64,000 bases of DNA from Annona cherimola. Its lineage: Eukaryota; Streptophyta; Magnoliopsida; Magnoliales; Annonaceae. The stretch spans positions 3,232,545 to 3,296,544 of the forward strand of contig CM059971.1 of NCBI GenBank assembly GCA_030490835.1. The letters are read 5' to 3'. The notes below the pieces were generated by a model, which had not been told where the DNA came from, did no database searches, and worked only from the letters and a program-made list of their open reading frames with translations. Within the stretch, counting starts at the first letter, position 1. Each line of letters starts with the position of its first letter. Both the position numbers and the translations under genes were made by a program. Below are positions 11,869 to 23,892 of this stretch, piece by piece.

Positions 11869-13036
11869 GTATTAACACATGCTTGTTGCTCAGTGTGTTT
11901 TATTCCTTGCATGCCCTCCCTCCAATTCATCACCATCATTGTTAGTTATTTCCTACTTGTATGGTCAGCTGCATGGATTTTGTTGTGTTATTCTTAATTA
12001 TGTTTTTAGTAATCTTTAGCGTCTTCATATCTTGTTTAATTTAGTTTATCCACTTTTTTTTTTTGGGACTTTGTTTGCTTTCTATTTTGAATAAACTCAA
12101 CTCTCCTACTTGATATCTTTTGGAGCTTTCGTTATAAAACGCCCTTTGGTGGATACTTGCTCTTCATACTTGGGTGATGTAAATTTTATTCTTGCTTTGT
12201 AGTTAGTTTTCAGTATCGCAATTGTTAATTTTAAATTTACAGTTTTAATTCTTTGATTAGATTTAGTACTTTAGTTCATGCTTCGTAATTTTTTGATTAA
12301 ATTTAATGCATTTTCTTTTACTACTTTCATAGATAAAATTTTTTTTTTGCATTCCTTTAATTGCTTTCTTAATTTAGTTTTAATTTATGCCATTATTAAT
12401 TAGTTGTGCTTTCATTTCCATCTCTCTCTATCATTTTCTTTTTGATGAAATTTTATTTTTGCATTTAATTGCTTTCTTTGTTTAGTTTTAATTTATGCTG
12501 TTAGTAATTAGTTGTGCTATCATTTCCCTCTCTCTCTATCATTTTCTTTTCCTTTTCCTCTCCGCCTCAATTCTCTCTCTATCTTCTCTCATCTCTCCCC
12601 CCAACTCTTTCCTCTTTCTTCTCTATTCGCTACTTTCTTGCTAGTAGTACACTTTTAGGTTTTACATATTTACTTGCCTTCTTTATTTACTGCGTGATAA
12701 TACCACAGGGTATAAATTCCAATTATTTTTCAATTTTAATTAGTGAGTATTTATTGGGTAAGATCTTTGGTCTAGTTAAGTTTCTATTTTACAACTACAT
12801 ATTGGTGTTTAGGCTGGTGTTTAGGCTGGAGGTTTAAAGGCAAATGCCTTAGTGGATTTATGATTATTGAATTATGACCTTGTGAGATTTTTTTTTATTC
12901 AGCCCCTTTTACCTACCCGTAAGCAATATACAACTCGATTTGTGAATATTAATCCATTGCAACTTCTCATAGTAATATTTAAGGGTGCAAAGTATTGGAT
13001 TATATTTGTCTATTATCATTACTTACATGACCTATC

Positions 13037-13229
13037 CAGTAGGGGATTTCGAACTAAATTTCTGTGGGGGCATGTGTGTAGTCCTCCTTGTTTGTTTGGG
13101 AGCTGGTGGTCTCCCCCGTTGATATTTGGGAGCTTGTTGTCTCCCTTTTGAAACATTGTTAGAATTGTCTTAGAATTTTGAATGTAATATGAGTTGAGAT
13201 ATGTTGTAAATATACTCCATAAAAAAAAA
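13037..13229 (+). mobile_element. SINE-like retroposon with poly-A tail and 8-bp target duplication
   Basis: The insert is bounded by GACCTATC at 13029-13036 and again at 13230-13237, and ends in nine A residues. The sister copy of the segmental repeat (2444-2451) has a single GACCTATC in the same context, a clean empty site. The 5' part has GGATTTCGAACT, reminiscent of a Pol III B box. The body has GGGAGCTGGTGGTCTCCC and GGGAGCTTGTTGTCTCCC, phrases that recur on the minus strand in the SINE-like elements near 29.2 and 45.0 kb. It is probably a 5'-truncated member of that family. Members have no coding capacity and would depend on a LINE for movement. Confidence 0.75.
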
Positions 13230-14861
13230 GACCTATCTACATGTATATAAAATCAATATAATAGAATAATTTAATATTAAATATCAATTTTAAAATTTTT
13301 TATACAATATTTAAACCATCTCAAATATAATATTTATATAGATAAATAATTCTGAACTTATTAATTTACGTGTATTTAACATATAAATAAATCAAGTGTA
13401 CCATTTTTAGGTATGTGTAAATTTTTTTAGATTGAAAAGTTTTAAGACAATTTTTTTTTGTAGAGAGTGAAAAGTTTTAACTTGACAACAATGGTACAAC
13501 AGGATTACTTCTCGATATTAAATATAATAAATGAAAGGAATTCGTATCAAATATTAAAATACTAAAAATGTAAGGGGTTATATAGAACTAAGCTAATTTT
13601 AAAATAGGGTAGAGGTTATTAGAAAATTGTAACTACCATATCATTGTCTTTATGGTATATTTATGGTGCATACAAACGTGGTATAAACATGTTTTGCTTT
13701 GAACCCCTCCCATAGATCAATTTACGAGGTTTCATTTTTTTTTTTCATATTAGGAGAATCAAGAGCGACGCTTGTTCATTATAAAAAAAAAAAAGAGCAG
13801 TCCTCGTCTAATCACAATTGTTGGGGTTTTGTTACATTCAAATTCATTCAAATGGTGTTAAGCATAAAATGTTCCTTTCTAAAGCTCTTTGTTTTTTTAA
13901 GTATATATACAAATCAAGTTTTACCATTTTTAAATAATGCGTATATATTTTTTGAGATTTTAAAACATGTATGTGTACAAAAAAAATGTTTTAAATGAAT
14001 TTTTTGATATGAGCTAAGCTAATTCTCTCTATGAAACAGAGAAAAGCTAAGCTAAAAGTTCACTGTATCCAAACACCTTTTTTAAATTAGGAATCCAAAC
14101 ACCTCTTTTAAATTAGGAATGATCCTGTTAGTATGGGCAACGTAAATATCCTAGTTAACTCATCTCAACAAACTTATTTACAATAATTTTTTTACTTTTT
14201 TCTTTTTACACTTTTTGTCTAAGTGTTTTTAAAATATAAACCAAGTTTTCCCATTTTTGAATAGACACGTATATTCTTTTAAAATCTAACTTGCTCGTTA
14301 TGTTTGAAATTTTCTTTTTAGCTAGAAATTAGTTATTATTTTACAATACATTTCGGTGGGTTACAAAACAAAATCACTAAAATGTAACAAAATGCATATA
14401 TAAGGAAAATATCATTTAGATAATATGTTTAGATTATATCTTTTAGTAAGTATAAAAATAAAGAGTTGAGCTTGAGTGTAGCGTGTTAGCAGTTATTACT
14501 GTGGAAATTCAACATCTTCTTCTTAGAATTCAGGAGATAAAAGACCACTTGTAATAAGAAAATATATTTACAACTCTAAATATCCACAGCTAATGTAACA
14601 ACCATATCTATGACAACATGGACAACTTAATCTACAAATAATATTAACTTTTTAAAATGTTACATTTTAATATTTTTTTACTTGCCGAAATATTTTGTAA
14701 AATAATAATTTAATATTAAAAATCGATTTTAAAATTTTGTATACAATATTTAAACCGTCTCAAATATAATATTTATATAGATAAATAACTTTATAAAGTG
14801 CTGCATACATTCGATTTTGATAAAATTTGGTCTTTTAGCTAAGTGAATGCTATTAAAAATG

Positions 14862-15256
14862 AATGATCCAGCCTGGCCCACAACAGGATAAGTAAATGTC
14901 CTGCTTAGCCCATTTCAAGAAAAGCATTTACAATAATTTTTTTTTTATTTTGTTCTTCATATACTTGTTTATCTAAGTGTATTTAACATATAAATAAATC
15001 AAGTTTACCATTTTTACAAATTTGTAGATTTTTTTAGATATTTAAAAATAAGAGTATTTTAAATACATATATACATATAGATGTTTAAAAATCTCAAAAA
15101 ATATATAAACATATTCAAAATGGTAAAATTGGATTTATTTATTAAATATATTTGGATAAACAAGTGCATAGTGAAAAAAATAAAATAAAGTTGTTGTAAT
15201 GGATTTTTTGAGGTAGACTAAGCAATGCATTTGCTTATTCCTAGATAACATGACCA
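14862..15256. repeat. Foldback MITE, family A
   Basis: Inverted-repeat element with the same arms as 4598-4986. The left arm includes GTCCTGCTTAGCCC and ACTTGTTTATCTAAGTG; the right arm has the complementary TAAATATATTTGGATAAAC and GACTAAGCAATGCATTTGC. Confidence 0.6.
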
Positions 15257-15803
15257 CTTCTCGATATTAAATATAATAAATGAAGTGAATTATTATCAAA
15301 AATTAAAATACTAAAAATGTAAGGGGTCATATAGAACGGAGCTAATTTTAAAATACGTAAGAGATTATTAGAAAACTGTAACTATGATATCGTTGTCTTT
15401 ATGGTATATTGATGGTGCACACAAATGTGGTGTAAATATGTTTTGCTTTTAACCCCTCCCATAGATCAATTTACGAGGTTTCATTTCTTCATATTAAGAA
15501 AATCAAGAGCGACCCTTGTTCATTATATAAAAAAAGAGCAATCCTTGTCTAATCACAATTGTTGGAGTTTTGTTACATTCAACTTCATTAAAATGCTATT
15601 AAGAATCAAATGTTCCTTTCTAAAGCTCTTTGTTTCTTCTAAGTATACTTTATATACAAACTAAGCTTTACCATTTTTAAATATACATATATATTTTTTG
15701 AGATTTTTAAACATGTATGTGTACAAAAAAGTGCTTTAAATGGATTTTTTAATGTGAGCTAAGCTAAAAGTTCCACTGTGTCCGAACACCTCTTTTAAAT
15801 GAG

Positions 15804-16173
15804 GAATAATCCTGTTAGTATGGGCAATGTAAATGTCCTACTTAACTCATCTCAAAAAATTCATTTACAATAATTTTTTTACTTTTTTCTTTTTACGCTT
15901 TTTTCGTCTAAGTGTATTTAAAATATGAATTAAGTTTTTTTATTTTTGAATACACGCATATATTCTTTTGATTTTTAAAGATGGGAATATTTTAAATACT
16001 AGATTTTTAAACCTTTGAAAAAAATATATGTATGTATTCAAAAATAGTAAAACTTGATTTGTATATTAAATACACTTTGATGCACAAGTGTATAAAGAAA
16101 AAAATTGTTATAAACGGGTTCTTAAGGTGAGCTAAACAGGATATTTACTTAGCTCGGCCTAATAGAATCATTC
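15804..16173. repeat. Foldback MITE, family A
   Basis: Same family: the left arm runs from GAGGAATAATCCTGTTAGTA; the right arm has GAGCTAAACAGGATATTTAC and GGCCTAATAGAATCATTC. The arms pair through the AACTTGATTTGTATATTAAA region. Confidence 0.6.
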
Positions 16174-16908
16174 TCTTTTTAAATTATCATCATAAGCTTT
16201 GAATAAGTTTGCAAATCCCATCGAAACATAATGTTAAACAAACCGTGGGCTTCTCAATACAATGTTGGGAAGGGAGGAACAATAGTTATTAATATGCTAC
16301 CTTACAGCTGTGAACTATCCTAATCCTAATCCACGTATGCTCGGGAGATTTCTATTCATAAGTTGTTGTTTCTTTTTATATCCATCAAGATTATTAGGAT
16401 TTTATTTATAAAAACCTAAAAGTCATGCATTCATCCTGTAAATGAGATAGTTTTATTATGACAAATTTAGAGAAGTTGTTTTCCTAATTATTTAATGGAT
16501 TAAAATTTTATTTACTTTTGGGTGAATTTGATGGAAAATCCAATCCGTCGAATTAAAATCAAAATATACGAATTTATTGTAATATAGCTATTTTTTTAAA
16601 AATCCAACTTGTTCGTTATGTTTGAAATTTTCTTTTTAGCTAGAAATTAGTTTTTATTTTACAAATCATTTCGGTTAATAATAAAAACTTAAGGCATATT
16701 CCAAACAATTAGAATTACAACTTTGACTCTTGGAAGGAAATACCCGTTTTGCTTCTGTCAGGCTTCCCAATACATTGGCTGCAGACCACGTGCATAATCA
16801 TAGCCCATAACGTCAGACTCTATTCTGACAATGCATACGAGAAATTGGACAATCCATGTGCAAATACTATTACTTTGATATTTCCGTTTATTATTTGGAG
16901 ATATAGAT

Positions 16909-19113
16909 CAATGTTTTCAGAATCGAACCGGTGATTGAACAGGTAAAGTAACTGGTCTGTTTCGAACCGGTTCGAACCGGTAACGTCAGCATGACATATT
17001 TATTACATCATAAATATTAATTTTTTTTAAATTTTAAATAAATATATTGATAAACTTATATTTTTATAAATCCTAAATATATATGTTGGATTTTAAGGAC
17101 CACAATATAAGAACAAAACATGCAGGAAAAAATTAATAGTGAGTTTTAAAAAATTAACTACATTAACTGACCTGAAAGACTTAAACTTATAATAAGCTAT
17201 GACCGTTGTTGCTTGGTTGTTGGTTCTAGAATTCTTCCACTTTATCTCGGTACTTTGATGAATTGCTATAAACATACCTGAAAAAATAAGAAATAAAACA
17301 AATCAGTAAGTGTTGAAAATTTGAATAATTAAATAACCTATAATAATATGAAAATTAAGAATATCTCTTATGTTTAGCAAAAAATAAAAATTTAGAAGTT
17401 TATAAACCATTAAATGCATCATTCTCATCAAACATAGATTTTAAAAATATATAAATACTTCATTTCAATCAAATATAACATTTTAAAAGTCTAATAACAC
17501 ATCATTCCCACCAAACAAAAAATTTTAAAAGTCTACAAATATTCAAACACACATTCTTGTCTGAAAATCCACCATTTACATCATTACAAATATTAAAAGG
17601 AAAGGCTTCAATTTTCTATAAACAATCAACAATAACATGTAAATCATGTGATGAATTTCACAAATCAATGCTATAAGTGTTATAAGTGAAGCTCATAAAC
17701 ACAATAAATCAATGCTAAGTTGCTAACACCTTCAAAAAGAGTCTTTTATTTTTTCAATATTTATAATCAACCATTCTATATAATTAGAAGTATATTCCTG
17801 ATAATCAACTATTCATATTTATCATTTGTCATTTGACCTTTTTTCTTCAAATCACGCAAGAGTGCATCAACCATACAGTTAATTGAAATAGTGCATGAAT
17901 ATTTAGTTATTTACGCAAGATGCGATATAATTTAATTAATTATAATATTTTATTAACTATAGTTAATTTGTTAATTTGTTAGCAATATTATTAAATTTAC
18001 ACCTTGAGCTAGGATTGCAATATGTACTTAGGTTAAAATGTAAATACAAAGAATAACAAAGTGTAAAATTAATTTAATAAAATTATTGAATATGTATATA
18101 TATTTATAAGTTATATTTGCAATATCTAAAATATCATGGATTGTGAAATCTGGTGATTTTTAAAATATATTTGGTATTTTATATTTTTATTTTGATTTTT
18201 TGTCTTTTAATTTTTTAAAACTAAGAATACAGAATACTAAACATTTTAAAATTTGTTAAATCAATATTAAACATTAAAGCATTGAAAATTAGAAATTTGA
18301 ATATGCTTTTTTGCCGTTTCACCGCTGACCGGAGAGACAGCGACGGCGATGGCGATTCGGTGACCAGAGCGACCAGAGAGGCGACCAGCAGCAGAGACGG
18401 CGTGGCGGATTGCTCAGCGAGGAAGACGATGGGGATGGTGCGTGCGGCGTGCGGCAATGCGTGCCTGACGAGTGACGACTGACGAGTCGACGACGAGGGT
18501 GGACGGTGGACAGTGGCTGACGAGTCGACGACAATGGGGATGGGCGGCAGTGCTGGCGGCAGCGCTGGCGGCAGCGCGTGCAGCCCCGGCGAGGAAGACG
18601 ATGGCTGATGAGGCGGCAGATGAGGCGGCGATGGCTGATGAGGCAGTGAGGACACGGACAAGGACGATGGCTGAATCAGCTGATGAGGCGGCGAGGACAC
18701 GGACACGGACACGGACACGGACGATGGCTGATGAGGCGGCGGATGGCAGCGAGGAAGACGATGCTGCGGACACGGACGACGACGAGGACAGCCGGCAGGC
18801 GCACGGGCAAGGCAGCACTGCAGCGGCTAGGGTTTCCACTTTCCAAGCAGGGGGAAGAAAGATTGAAAGAGGGCGTCGGCTGTTCGATCCATCGGTCCTT
18901 CCGTTCGATTTTTTTTAATATATTTATTTATTATTGGTTTATTATCCGACCGGTCGAACCCGGTTGAACCGGTATTCCGGTTCGACCGCCGGTTTATCGG
19001 TTCGGGCGATTTTTTGCTATTGAACCGAACCGTAGTGGATTGAACCGGACATGGGATCAGTTCCCGGTCGGACCGATCCGACCGGCCGGTCTGGTCCGGT
19101 TTTAATAACATTG
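16909..19113. mobile_element. Non-autonomous hAT-type DNA transposon, 2205 bp
   Basis: The element is flanked by perfect 8-bp direct repeats ATATAGAT (16901-16908 and 19114-19121). Its termini are inverted: the left starts CAATGTTTTCAGAATCGAAC, and the right end read inward starts CAATGTTATTAAAACCGGAC. Subterminal palindromic motifs of the CCGGTTCGAACCGG kind cluster at 16962-16983 and 18948-19090, as expected for transposase-binding regions. An 8-bp target duplication with short imperfect TIRs is the hAT signature. No transposase reading frame is present; the AT-rich left two thirds are non-coding. The GC-rich block at 18300-18880 is unlike the rest and may be captured host sequence. Confidence 0.85.
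18300..18880 (+). repeat. GC-rich cargo with ACGGAC/GGACAC and ATGGCTGATGAGGCGGC repeats
   Basis: Base composition jumps from AT-rich to GC-rich for about 580 bp inside the hAT element. ATGGCTGATGAGGCGGC occurs at 18601 and 18724, with a diverged copy at 18631. A perfect GGACAC run lies at about 18694-18720. Because of the repeats both strands are open: the plus strand at 18472-18918 gives Ala/Asp/Glu/Arg-rich peptides, the minus strand Ser/Ala/Pro-rich ones. I regard these frames as compositional. The block could be a transduplicated piece of a host gene leader, as in other GC-rich captures by plant transposons, but no family is recognised. Confidence 0.6.
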
Positions 19114-19501
19114 ATATAGATTTGTATTTTGGTTGTTATTTATTTTGAATATGAATTTAGCATTATACAAATTTTTATTTTAAGAAATTCAAAAATAATC
19201 GTAATCAATTAATTAATATAAAATGGTAATTCGTATTATATTTTAATCCTTCTTTTATTTTTTTACCTCAATGATTAATAAAAATTGTACTTAATTTTTC
19301 GTATTTAACGTTATTTAAGTTGTTATAAAAACCCTATGAATTGTATAATATTATTGTTGATAGAGCCCATTTATTAATTATAAAATTAACATATTAAATG
19401 GATTCTTAGATGTTCGAGTGCGACATGGGTGAGTTAACGTTGAGCAGGAATTCTAATTTCTTGCATGTCGTTTCTCTTGTTCCATTATTTAGTGCATTAA
19501 G

Positions 19502-21220
19502 TGTTGGTCCCGAGTTAGTGGCAAAACCCAAGAGGGGAGGGGTGAATTGGGTTCTTTAAAAATCTTTGGTAAATAAAGACTTAACCCCTTGAGTAATTAA
19601 TCCCCTTTTGAAAAGAGCTAGAGAGCAATAAAGATAAAGCAGTAAAAAGAAATATAACACAAGATTTATAGTGGTTCGGGCAAACCTTCCCTACTCCACT
19701 CTTCCAAGCTCACACTCTGTTGTGACTTGTGTTCCACTATGTATTCCACGAATACACTTAGAGTCACCGCTCTCTTCTAGATTCCAGCTCTAGGGGGCAT
19801 ATACAACTAGAGCCACTTGCTCTCTTCTAGATTCTAGCTCTAGGGGGCATAAACAACTCACATGCAAAAGTAGGTGATGAGTCTCACTCCAATCACACCC
19901 TACTTTGCATATACTTGATCTTAGCTACCCAAGCTAAATCAAGATTTATACAACAAGACAATGAAATAAATGAAACTACACTTTACAGATTTGTGTAGGC
20001 AGATTTAGCATGAGGAAGAAGTTGTAGAAGCAGCTTTGGATGAATATTGATGAAGGCGCTAGCAACTTGAAGCTTTCTTCTTCCTTAGAATGTATACGGA
20101 CCACTCAACAATGGAGAAAAGCAAATAGGAAACCTTTCTTTTACTTCTTTTCTCTCTTTGAACTTTGTAGTAGTGTCTTGTGTTATCTTGTTGTGTTTTC
20201 ACGTTCATTTGAGGGTCCTTTTATAGAGGGAAGAAAATATGAACGTTGTGGAGGTTGTTGGCGCGCAATAAATGAGCTCCAACGTTCGAAAAATTTGAAC
20301 GTTATCCCAAGTCGAAGATGGAGTCGACTTGGCCTGCGACTTGGCAACCCAAGTCGCATCTGGAGTCGACTTCGTCTGCGACTCCAGTTCTTCCAATTTT
20401 TCCAAGTCTTAGGCTTGGTCGACTTGACTTCAGACTTCGACCCAAGTCGATCCTGAAGTCGACTTGGCCTGCGACTTGGCTCGGGTTTTGCTGAACCTGC
20501 TTTGATCTTCAAGTTGTGTTCTTCTATCTTGGATTGGCTTGATTCTTATGAGTCTTGGGAAAGCTTGATTCTTGCTTAGATGATTCATGCATATTTGACT
20601 TATGTAGTCTTGATAGACATTATTTGAATCATACTTGTATCTTTGTCTTTGAGCTTGATAGACTTGATTTGATGTAGAACATGAATCTTGACTTTGAATT
20701 TGACTCATTTGTTTTTCATCTTGATTCCTTGGACTTGAGTGATAAATCCTCTTGAATAGCTTGAAAACTGCATCTTTGAAGTTTGAATTTCTCAAGTCGT
20801 GGATGGAGTCGACCTGGCCTGCGACTTCACCCAAGTCGCACCTGGAGTCGACTTCGTTTGCGACTTGGGCAGCTTCGTGCCCCCAAAATCAACGCTGGAC
20901 ATTTTTTTACGTTTGAAGTCGATGCTGGAGTCGACTTCGTCTGCGACTTGACTTCCCAAGTCGCAAGTGGAGTCGACTTGACCTGCGACTTCACCTGTTG
21001 CCTTTTGGGATTCATTCTCAAGTTGATATTTGAGTCGACTTTGGGATCGACTTTACCCAAGTCGAAGTCCAAGTCGACTTGGAGATCGACTTGACCTCTT
21101 TGCTTTCCTTAAACATTTAGCAAACACATTAGTACCTTTTATATACTCAAATTAGTTCTTGTTAATCATCAAAACTCAAGATTTTGTCAATTTTTATTGT
21201 TTTAAACATTGTTTCCAACA
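19502..21220. mobile_element. Putative solo LTR or non-autonomous LTR-type element, 1719 bp
   Basis: The sequence begins TGTTGGTCCCGAG and ends TTTCCAACA, giving TGTTGG...CCAACA inverted ends of the TG...CA type. Flanks are TTAAG (19497-19501) and TTAGG (21221-21225), a 4/5 match to a 5-bp target duplication. The left part has the phrase GAGGGGAGGGGTGAATTGGG and a block with TATAGTGGTTCGGG. No gag-pol coding or second LTR is visible, so a solo LTR left by recombination is the simplest reading. The family (possibly a long-LTR copia type) is inference. The small open frames inside are by-products of the internal repeats. Confidence 0.55.
20318..21095. repeat. Two clusters of AGTCGACTT palindromes
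   Basis: The palindrome AGTCGACTT, usually followed by CGTCTGCGACT or GGCCTGCGACTT, recurs many times in 20318-20480 and 20800-21095, spaced by about 30-60 bp. Phrases such as CAAGTCGCA and GGAGTCGACTT repeat on both strands, so the region could form multiple small hairpins. Between the clusters is unrelated AT-richer sequence. All lie inside the putative LTR. Confidence 0.75.
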
Positions 21221-22574
21221 TTAGGGTCTATGTATGTTGAGTTCTTATGATGCCTAGATTCCTATGAATCCTTTCCAGCGCAGAAGCCAATCTGTTGCAA
21301 TTCCTATTGTGTGAAATGAGATTTTGCATATATGGTCACCGTTTAAGTCTTAAGTTGCATCTTTTATCGAAAAAAGTCTTAGGCTGCACTAATCCCGTGC
21401 GGCTATAGTGTAAAAATTGGTTATATATAAAAATTATAGAATGAAAATTTCACTACTTATGCATACTTATTTACCTATATATAATATTCCATTAAGTACA
21501 TTTGACCATTATGTACGAGAAATGATAAGCAAACAGCTCATTTAGTTCACCTTAAAAAATTTATCGAAAATATATTTTTTATTTTTTTCTTTATACACTT
21601 GTTTATCTAAGTATACTCAATATATAAACAAAGTTTTACTTTTTTTAGATATGTGTACATATTTTTTGAGATTTTTAAATATGTTTGTCTGCACAAAAAT
21701 GCTTTAAATGAGTTTTTTGACGTGAACTAAGGAAATTAAAATTTGAACCCAATTCTGCTTGCCCATTACACTTGAGTTAGAAATTCTTTTGAGTTAAACA
21801 CTACAACTAAGTCCCTTTTATTAATACATTAAACCTATCGTTCAAATCTGACCTGTAGGCATCCACACTAATTTTAATTATGTTAGATATTTCATCCACG
21901 CCTAAATACATCTCTAATCGAGTCAACTCCAAGTTTGCCTCATTTTATTTTAAAATAAGCGTATGCAAATCAAGTCTTAAAGGTCTGTAGTACAATCAGT
22001 CCATTAGCTGCAACAATTTAAAATTATCCAAGAAATATGTAAGAATGTCTTAGAATTCGATCAAGCTTTTTATCAAAATTCATTTCGCCAAGTCTTATCA
22101 ACGGACATCCTCATTTTTACTTCAGCTCATTTAAGTTTTATCACATTTATCTTTAGGCTTCAAATTTGCATAATTCCATAGCATTTTTGGCAACATCATA
22201 GGTTTCACTATTCTCTTCATTGCTAATACTTAGGGGGTTTCACAAGAGCGATATCTTCTTTCCCTTAAGAGAAATTTTGGTTTGTCTTGGGTAAAAGACT
22301 CTCTTATAGATTTTCCATCCCATTGTTCCCTTTTTTACTTCATTTTTTTATATTCTTAAATTGTTTAACATTTATCTTAATGTGTCACAGTTTGGAACTT
22401 AACAGTGATTTGCAATATACATTTGCAAATATATTTATATAGTTTGTATAAGATTATAAATATTTCAACATTGTAATGATGTTATAACGGAAACATGACA
22501 TTACCATGATGAAGTGGGTAAATTTGCAACTAGGGTCAAATTATGTGAAGATTATTTATGGCTTTAGAAATAAA
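21221..22574. other. No gene seen
   Basis: AT-rich DNA with a partial family A foldback element at about 21540-21735. No open frame with protein-like composition. The part at 22480-22560 resembles a phrase (ACTAGGGTCAAATTATGTGA) related to the direct repeats at 38625 and 41026. Confidence 0.4.
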
Positions 22575-22856
22575 TGGTGTGTTTGGCAATTGACAAAAAA
22601 TATCAAGTTAAAACTTTTCAATATAAAACTTTTCACTTTCAACAACTATCATATTTTTTAATCATTTTTTTCACATTTTCCTATACAACTACCCTACTTT
22701 TCAATCATTTTTACACAATTATCCACACAACTAACCTATCTATTTTAACTTTATCTTCTTTACTACTCATCATTACCCCTATCATATCACATCATTTGAC
22801 AACTTTTACTCTCCAAAACTTTTCATCAAAAGTTTTATACATTACCAAACACACCC
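22575..22856. repeat. MITE, family C (GGTGTGTTTGG ends)
   Basis: Left end TGGTGTGTTTGGCAAT and right end ATTACCAAACACACCC are inverted. The sub-ends TCAAGTTAAAACTTTTCA and TCATCAAAAGTTTTATAC also pair. The interior is pyrimidine-rich, with ACTACCCTACTTTTCAATCA. A second complete copy is at 62005-62282. Partial copies lie near 53884-54240, 57490-57700 and 58200-58340. AAA flanks both sides, compatible with a 3-bp target duplication, but in such AT-rich DNA this is weak. Confidence 0.65.
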
Positions 22857-23501
22857 AAAATATGTATATTTGTGTGGACGGCGAAAAAATTGATTCTCCA
22901 CCCACAAGCCTAGATAGTGATGCACATGTTTCTACACCCAAGAGATCACATAAAAATGATAGCCTATTTTTTTTTTTTTTTTTTTAACTCATGCACTTGG
23001 AAGCCCAAGCTGATTTTTGTAGAAACCATTTAAAGCCCACAAACCCATTTCTAAAATAACGGTTATAATCCCATGCCAAAAATCATCGAGCAATCTACAC
23101 GCATGGTGAAGCAAAAAGTATTCAAGCTACAAATTAAAGATCCAAACCGTTAAGTTGATCAAGGGACATCGGCACAGGTGAACTTAATAAAAAATAAAGC
23201 CGAAAAAGGAAAATATCACAGCAAAATTGAAGGTGCAAATTAATGGTCAAAGGAAAGCTTCACATGGTCGTCCCATAGATGTCATACGGATGGCCACAAT
23301 TGCCCCATAGTTGGCCCACAGCTAGGGGCGGCAGGACAAAAGTTTTACTCAATGCCCCTGACCTTTATTTCATTTTGCAAAATATGCCCGATAGGATTTT
23401 ACAAGATTTTCAAACGACGTTCTTGAAATTTTTACAACTTTCAAGCCTCCAGATTAACCCCTTCTCCACCTGCTTGAGGTAGCATTCTTTTTATATGAGG
23501 A

Positions 23502-23892
23502 GTGATCGTATTAAACCGGGGTAACTAAATGTCTCACTTAGCCACTTCAAAAAAATCATTGTGACAATTTTTTTTTTTTTACTTTTTTCTTTGTACACTT
23601 GTTTATCTAAGAGCATTCAACATGTAAATCAAGTTTTACTATTTTTTGATATAATTATATATTTTTTGATATTTTTAAACATCTATGTACAGATGTATTT
23701 AAAATACTCTTACTTTAAAAATCTAAAATATATATGCACATATCTAAAAATAGTAAAACTTGATTTGTATGTTAAATACACATAGATAAACAAGTGTATG
23801 AAGAAATTTTTTTTTAAAAAAGTTGTGGTAAATGAAGTGTTTGGGGTGGACTAGGCAAACCATCTGCTTAGACTAGGCTAATATGATCATTT
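23502..23892. repeat. Foldback MITE, family A
   Basis: Same arms as 4598-4986 and in the same position within the segmental repeat, so this insertion predates the duplication. Left: GTCTCACTTAGCCACTTC. Right: ACTAGGCAAACCATCTGC and GCTAATATGATCAT. Confidence 0.65.

Larger units (their letters stand above)
13494..16680 (+). repeat. Internal tandem duplication within copy 2, period about 1.75 kb
   Basis: Blocks at 13494-14100 (ATTAAATATAATAAATGAA to a TTTTAAATTAGGAAT phrase) return at 15245-15805, including ATAGATCAATTTACGAGGTT (13713 and 15462) and the AATCAAGAGCGAC block (13757 and 15499). Foldback elements are interspersed. No gene is seen; the small open frames here are AT-rich chance frames. 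Confidence 0.65.
10690..16690 (+). repeat. Segmental repeat, copy 2
   Basis: The block 10690-11500 matches 24290-25090, and 11512 onward matches position 1 onward. Differences from copy 1 include a missing 1.1 kb at about 12975, a 193-bp retroposon insertion at 13037, and an internal tandem duplication from 13.5 kb. The CT-rich tract at 12520-12620 is longer than in copy 1. No intact gene is seen. Confidence 0.75.

Noticed and set aside
18221..18918. Several long overlapping frames on both strands in the GC-rich block
   Set aside because: Low-complexity Ala/Asp/Arg or Ser/Pro/Ala products from short repeats; no domain; lies inside a transposon.
20040..21094. Frames with repeated Ser-Arg-Leu-Gly/Asp phrases
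   Set aside because: Produced by the AGTCGACTT-type repeats inside the putative LTR; both strands open.
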